Origin: Pseudomonas sp. P7548
GTDB taxonomy: Bacteria > Pseudomonadota > Gammaproteobacteria > Pseudomonadales > Pseudomonadaceae
Length of the DNA stretch: 64,000 bases
NCBI RefSeq assembly: GCF_013386585.1
Contig: NZ_JACARO010000043.1
Span: 59,825 to 123,824 of the forward strand
Direction of reading: 5' to 3'
Shown: positions 61,801-64,000 of the stretch, one piece after another
How positions within the stretch are numbered: the first letter of the stretch is position 1
How the letters are laid out: each line of letters starts with the position of its first letter
The notes under the pieces: model-generated
Told to the model about the DNA's origin: nothing
What the model saw: the letters and a program-made list of their open reading frames with translations, nothing else
Database searches by the model: none
Translations under genes and position numbers: made by a program

Positions 61801-62478
61801 GGGAACCACGCCAACCGCCTGGTCCTGCAACTGCTTGTGTATGTCACGGGCCTCTTTAGCCTTGTCGAAGGCACGCCGGCCGAGCTGAGTGTAAAGGGCG
61901 GTGTCGGTGAGCTTCTCCAGCAGTTCGCTGCGCTCGTTGTCGTTGGCCTTGAGGAAGGCACTGAACTCGCTTTGCGCCAGCAACACCGCACGCGTGAATT
62001 GCTCGAAATTCAGCCCCAGGGCCAATTCCAGCTGGGTCTTGTATTCGGTTTTCTGGCTGGCCAGCAGTTGCTCGCTGTCCAGGTCGATCAGGCTCTGGCG
62101 GCTGTTCTGCAACTTGCCGCTGGCCTTGTCACGGGCGCGGTTGGCTTCCCAGCGCGCGCGGTAGCGCTTGCCGCTGACACCGACAAAATCCACCTCGGCA
62201 TACCCGCCACCGGTGCCGCGACGCAGCAACGTACGTGGGTCGCCGATGGAAATATCGCTGTCGGCATCCGGCATTTTCGCCTGGCCGGTATCGCCCAGGC
62301 GCGGCACAGCGCCGAACAGCGCCAGGCACAGGGCGTCCAGCAGGGTACTTTTGCCCGCGCCGGTCGGCCCGGTAATGGCAAACAACCCGGCACTGGCCAG
62401 GGGCTCGGCGGTGAAATCGATCTCGAACGGGCCGGCCAGGGAGGCCAGGTTCTTCAGGCGAATGGCGAGGATCTTCAT
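58840..62478 (-). CDS. sbcC: SbcC, ATPase subunit of the SbcCD exo/endonuclease
   Basis: A 1212-aa SMC/Rad50-like ATPase. Walker A GPTGAGKST at residues 37-45, two very long Gln/Leu-rich coiled-coil arms, the zinc hook CPVCG near 603-607, and at the C-terminus the ABC signature SLSGGETFLVSLALALGLAS with Walker B LFIDEGFGSLDPE. With SbcD it opens hairpins and processes double-strand ends and palindromes. The start overlaps the sbcD stop and its stop overlaps the GST start. Confidence 0.96.
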   Translation of the reverse strand: MKILAIRLKNLASLAGPFEIDFTAEPLASAGLFAITGPTGAGKSTLLDALCLALFGAVPRLGDTGQAKMPDADSDISIGDPRTLLRRGTGGGYAEVDFVGVSGKRYRARWEANRARDKASGKLQNSRQSLIDLDSEQLLASQKTEYKTQLELALGLNFEQFTRAVLLAQSEFSAFLKANDNERSELLEKLTDTALYTQLGRRAFDKAKEARDIHKQLQDQAVGVVPLAPEARAELDQQFDAAQQQLKTQQAQLKQLELQHTWLKELRDWQERQLAATEQLQRAQAEWENQGQQREDLTRLDQLAPQRHQFARQAELGGLLAPLAVQIQSHIQQQAELHTAQEQAQQQQANAQTALAAALKNQTDAGPLLRQAFEEQSTLTRLTTELAKRSEEKQQQENACTEGQAQLTGLLDKQNQVAERLQRLATELEHSAELAPLSDAWSAYRDRLQQLMLIGNRLNKGHAELPQLEERATRAAEQFTAQREALDLLYQEAGAEPHAVAEQIQLLASLLQDNRKQQRAFEDLTRLWDSQQQLDQQGATLTQKLTDAQQQREQLNQTGLQTKAELTVAEQTLSVTKQLLERQRLARSASVEELREQLQDDQPCPVCGSHEHPYHQPEALLQSLGRHDETEEASAQKAVDTLKEKLTELRGEVGGLIAQQKEYLQQQEQLATQQQALKPSLDAHPLSAALFDQDAAKRSAWLDQQLGQLTQRITQDEQRQGALLNLQQNAGRLQQQLQAAQEASQQARQLLVDQQRELANDRERLDEELNAFASLLPAHTLEGLRTEPAATFMQLDQQVSQRLEQLGHQRDELAERQERQQAIEKEQTHQQHRQQLRDTLVQQVSDLAAEQQAAQATLSTLLGEHASAEQWQHQLDQAVTGSRQSETDASKQLQEIHNALIQLAADLKAQQEREQALQAEQQTLASRLSEWRALHPELDDAGLDRLLAYDDTQVSQLRQQLQHSEKTVEQAKVLLQEREHLLAKHQAQHNGNLDAEALDSALASLNQQLADSEKLVAELRARQSEDQRRQDANQAFAEQITQAYDEWQRWARLNALIGSATGDTFRKIAQAYNLDLLVHHANVQLRQLVRRYRLKRGGSMLGLLVMDTEMGDELRSVHSLSGGETFLVSLALALGLASMASSTLKIESLFIDEGFGSLDPESLQLAMDALDGLQAQGRKVAVISHVQEMHERIPVQIQVKRQGNGLSTLEVK

Positions 62479-63716
62479 GGCTGTTCACCCTCCTGTTGCA
62501 CTTCCTGGAGCAGCACGGCGAAGTCCTTCAAGGTCTGTTCGTCCACTTCGCTGCCGTAGCTGTCCTGCCAGGCACGGCTGAACAGTTCCTGGGGCGTGAG
62601 CTGGTCAAGTTCGACCAGGCGATCTTCGCCTTCCTCCTCACGGCTGCCCTTGCCGGCGTACTCGGCCGCGATGCGCACCAGGCGCACCGCCTTGCCTTGC
62701 AGGGCGGTTTCGATCTGCTGGCGCAGGTCGGGTTGCGGCTCGTCGAGGCGCACACGCACTTCCAGCCAGGGGTGACGCTGGGTTTCGGCGAGCAGGTCGA
62801 TGTCCGGCAACTCGGCAAGCTGCGCGAGAATTTCCGCCAGGGGCGCGGCCTCCAGGCGTTGCAGGTCGACCGAGCGCGGGATCAAAATCGGTTCGACACC
62901 CACCAGGGCTTGGCCCTGGAACGTCACGTCAAGAATCTGATGCTTGTAGCCGATTTCGGAAAAAGACAGCGGGATTGGCGAGCCGCTGTAACGAATGCGC
63001 TCTTCGCCGTTGACCTTTTGCGGCTTGTGCAAATGGCCGAGGGCAACGTACGCCACGCTTCTGTCGAACAGCTTGGCGGGCAGTGCCTCGGCATTGCCGA
63101 TGACCAGGCTGCGCTCGGAGTCTTCCGACACCGACCCACCGGCCATGTGCGCATGGCTGATGGCAATCAGCGCCTGGCCTTTCTTGCGCTTGGCGTTGGC
63201 GGCCGCGATCAGCCATTCATGCACCTGGCCGATACCCTGCAGGTAGTCGTCACCCAGTTGAGCACCGGTGACCTCTGCCGGGCGCAAAAAGGGCAGCGCC
63301 AGGCACCAGGCGGCGATCTTGCCCTTGGCATCCGGCAGGGGAATCAGCAGGCGCTCGGCATCCAGTTGGCCGTCATCCAGCCACAACACACGGCCCAGCG
63401 CGTGGGTGCGCAGGCGGCGCATCAGCGGCGCGGGCAGTTCAATGCGGGAGCCGGAATCGTGGTTGCCGGCGATCATCACGATGGTCAGCTTGGGGTTCTG
63501 TTCGTGGGCGCTGATGATGAAGTCATACAGCCGCTCCTGGGCTTTGAGCGGCGGGTTGACCGTGTCAAAGATATCGCCGGCGATCAGCAGCACATCCGGC
63601 AGCTGAGCCTTGAGCTGGCCCAGCAGCCATTCGAGAAAACAGGCGTGTTCGAAGTCGCGTTCCTGGCCGTGAAGATTTTGGCCCAGGTGCCAGTCGGAGG
63701 TGTGAAACAGACGCAA
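62475..63716 (-). CDS. sbcD: SbcD, nuclease subunit of SbcCD
   Basis: A 413-aa Mre11-type phosphoesterase with all metal-site motifs: SDWHLGQ (7-13), LIAGDIFDTVNPP, MIAGNHDSGSR, AISHAHMAGG and ALGHLHKPQ. It supplies Mn-dependent 3'-5' exonuclease and hairpin endonuclease activity to SbcCD. It is first of the three-gene operon; a REP palindrome lies 45-132 nt upstream, in the path of its promoter. Confidence 0.96.
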   Translation of the reverse strand: MRLFHTSDWHLGQNLHGQERDFEHACFLEWLLGQLKAQLPDVLLIAGDIFDTVNPPLKAQERLYDFIISAHEQNPKLTIVMIAGNHDSGSRIELPAPLMRRLRTHALGRVLWLDDGQLDAERLLIPLPDAKGKIAAWCLALPFLRPAEVTGAQLGDDYLQGIGQVHEWLIAAANAKRKKGQALIAISHAHMAGGSVSEDSERSLVIGNAEALPAKLFDRSVAYVALGHLHKPQKVNGEERIRYSGSPIPLSFSEIGYKHQILDVTFQGQALVGVEPILIPRSVDLQRLEAAPLAEILAQLAELPDIDLLAETQRHPWLEVRVRLDEPQPDLRQQIETALQGKAVRLVRIAAEYAGKGSREEEGEDRLVELDQLTPQELFSRAWQDSYGSEVDEQTLKDFAVLLQEVQQEGEQP

Positions 63717-63760
63717 GGCGAACTCCGTGGAATAGATGAAAAGGAGGGGAGTTTACCTGT

Positions 63761-63848
63761 GTGGGAGCTGGCTTGCCTGCGATGGTGGTGTGTCAGTCGA
63801 AAAATCTGCTGGATGACACACCGCTATCGCAGGCAAGCCAGCTCCCAC
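63761..63848. repeat. REP/REPIN palindromic element upstream of sbcD
   Basis: A perfect 23-bp inverted repeat (63761-63783 and 63826-63848, beginning GTGGGAGCTGGCTTG) encloses an inner 9-bp stem GGTGTGTCA/TGACACACC (63787-63795, 63814-63822). It is the same family as the element at 58145. It ends 5 nt before the stop codon of the partial gene at the window edge. Confidence 0.92.
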
Positions 63849-63853
63849 AGGGG

Positions 63854-64000
63854 TTACGCGGTGTGCAGGCAGTCCAGTGCGCGATCTGCAAGGGTTTTGG
63901 CGTTGATGATCAAATGCTCGGAGGCACCTGCCAGGTGGCGCTGGTCGCCCGTAAGCCCCTGAGTGACAGCACCCGCGGTGGCCGCTGCGCAGCGCAAGAG
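63854..64000 (-). CDS. DUF6124-like protein, 3' end (truncated by window edge)
   Basis: The last 48 codons of a leftward gene, ending TTA (TAA on the coding strand) at 63854-63856. The translation contains AVTQGLTGDQRHLAGASEHLI and ADRALDCLHTA, which resembles the C-terminus of the DUF6124 (formerly DUF3077-type) small proteins abundant in Pseudomonas. The start lies beyond position 64000. Function unknown. Confidence 0.6.
   Translation of the reverse strand, partial: LLRCAAATAGAVTQGLTGDQRHLAGASEHLIINAKTLADRALDCLHTA

Noticed and set aside
62496..63962. 488-codon plus-strand frame opposite sbcD
   Set aside because: SbcD has all Mre11 motifs; the opposite frame runs through a REP element and has no support.

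Overview
The window is chromosomal DNA of a Pseudomonas, most likely of the P. fluorescens group. The GC-rich codon usage, a P. aeruginosa HSI-II-type type VI secretion (T6SS) cluster, two GTGGGAGCTGGCTTG-type REP palindromes, PraA/PraB-family proteins and several Pseudomonas-restricted small families (DUF5629-, DUF6388- and DUF6124-like) all point that way. No tRNA, rRNA, insertion sequence, integrase or CRISPR array was seen.

Layout. (1) 57-3515, minus strand: a polyamine-type periplasmic binding protein, a class III aminotransferase and a LuxR-type regulator form one probable operon. It is followed by a DUF1543 protein and an aldo/keto reductase. (2) 5096-25919: a T6SS locus. An hcp gene reads left. 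Reading right is tssA-B-C-E-F-G-H(clpV), a sigma-54 activator (sfa2-like), a 43-aa lipoprotein, an FHA protein (tagH), tssJ-K-L-M, a PP2C phosphatase and a Ser/Thr kinase. The order matches HSI-II. VgrG and PAAR genes are absent. (3) 25912-28585: a DUF6388-like gene and a protein fusing a PTS EIIC-like membrane domain to an intact EAL (c-di-GMP phosphodiesterase) domain.

(4) 28582-46387: a hydrocarbon catabolism island. A Baeyer-Villiger monooxygenase, a short-chain dehydrogenase and a PF10118-type metal-dependent hydrolase read left from an AT-rich divergent region, and an esterase-like alpha/beta hydrolase reads right. Then come alkB, three PraA/PraB-family secreted proteins, a FadL porin, a FadE-type acyl-CoA dehydrogenase, a long FabG, a MaoC hydratase, a thiolase and an acyl-CoA ligase. 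I infer terminal (AlkB) and subterminal (ketone to ester to alcohol plus acid) alkane attack feeding one beta-oxidation set. Rubredoxin, rubredoxin reductase and a dedicated regulator are not in the window.

(5) 46437-64000: a 1603-aa DUF6543-like (dermonecrotic-toxin-type) protein, a Gfo/Idh/MocA oxidoreductase behind two tandem GAA-N6-TTC operators, a YCF48 protein paired with an MMPL/RND transporter, a DUF5629-like gene overlapping a lactonase, a 59-aa secreted protein, a translationally coupled sbcD-sbcC-GST operon, and the 3' end of a DUF6124-like gene cut by the window edge.
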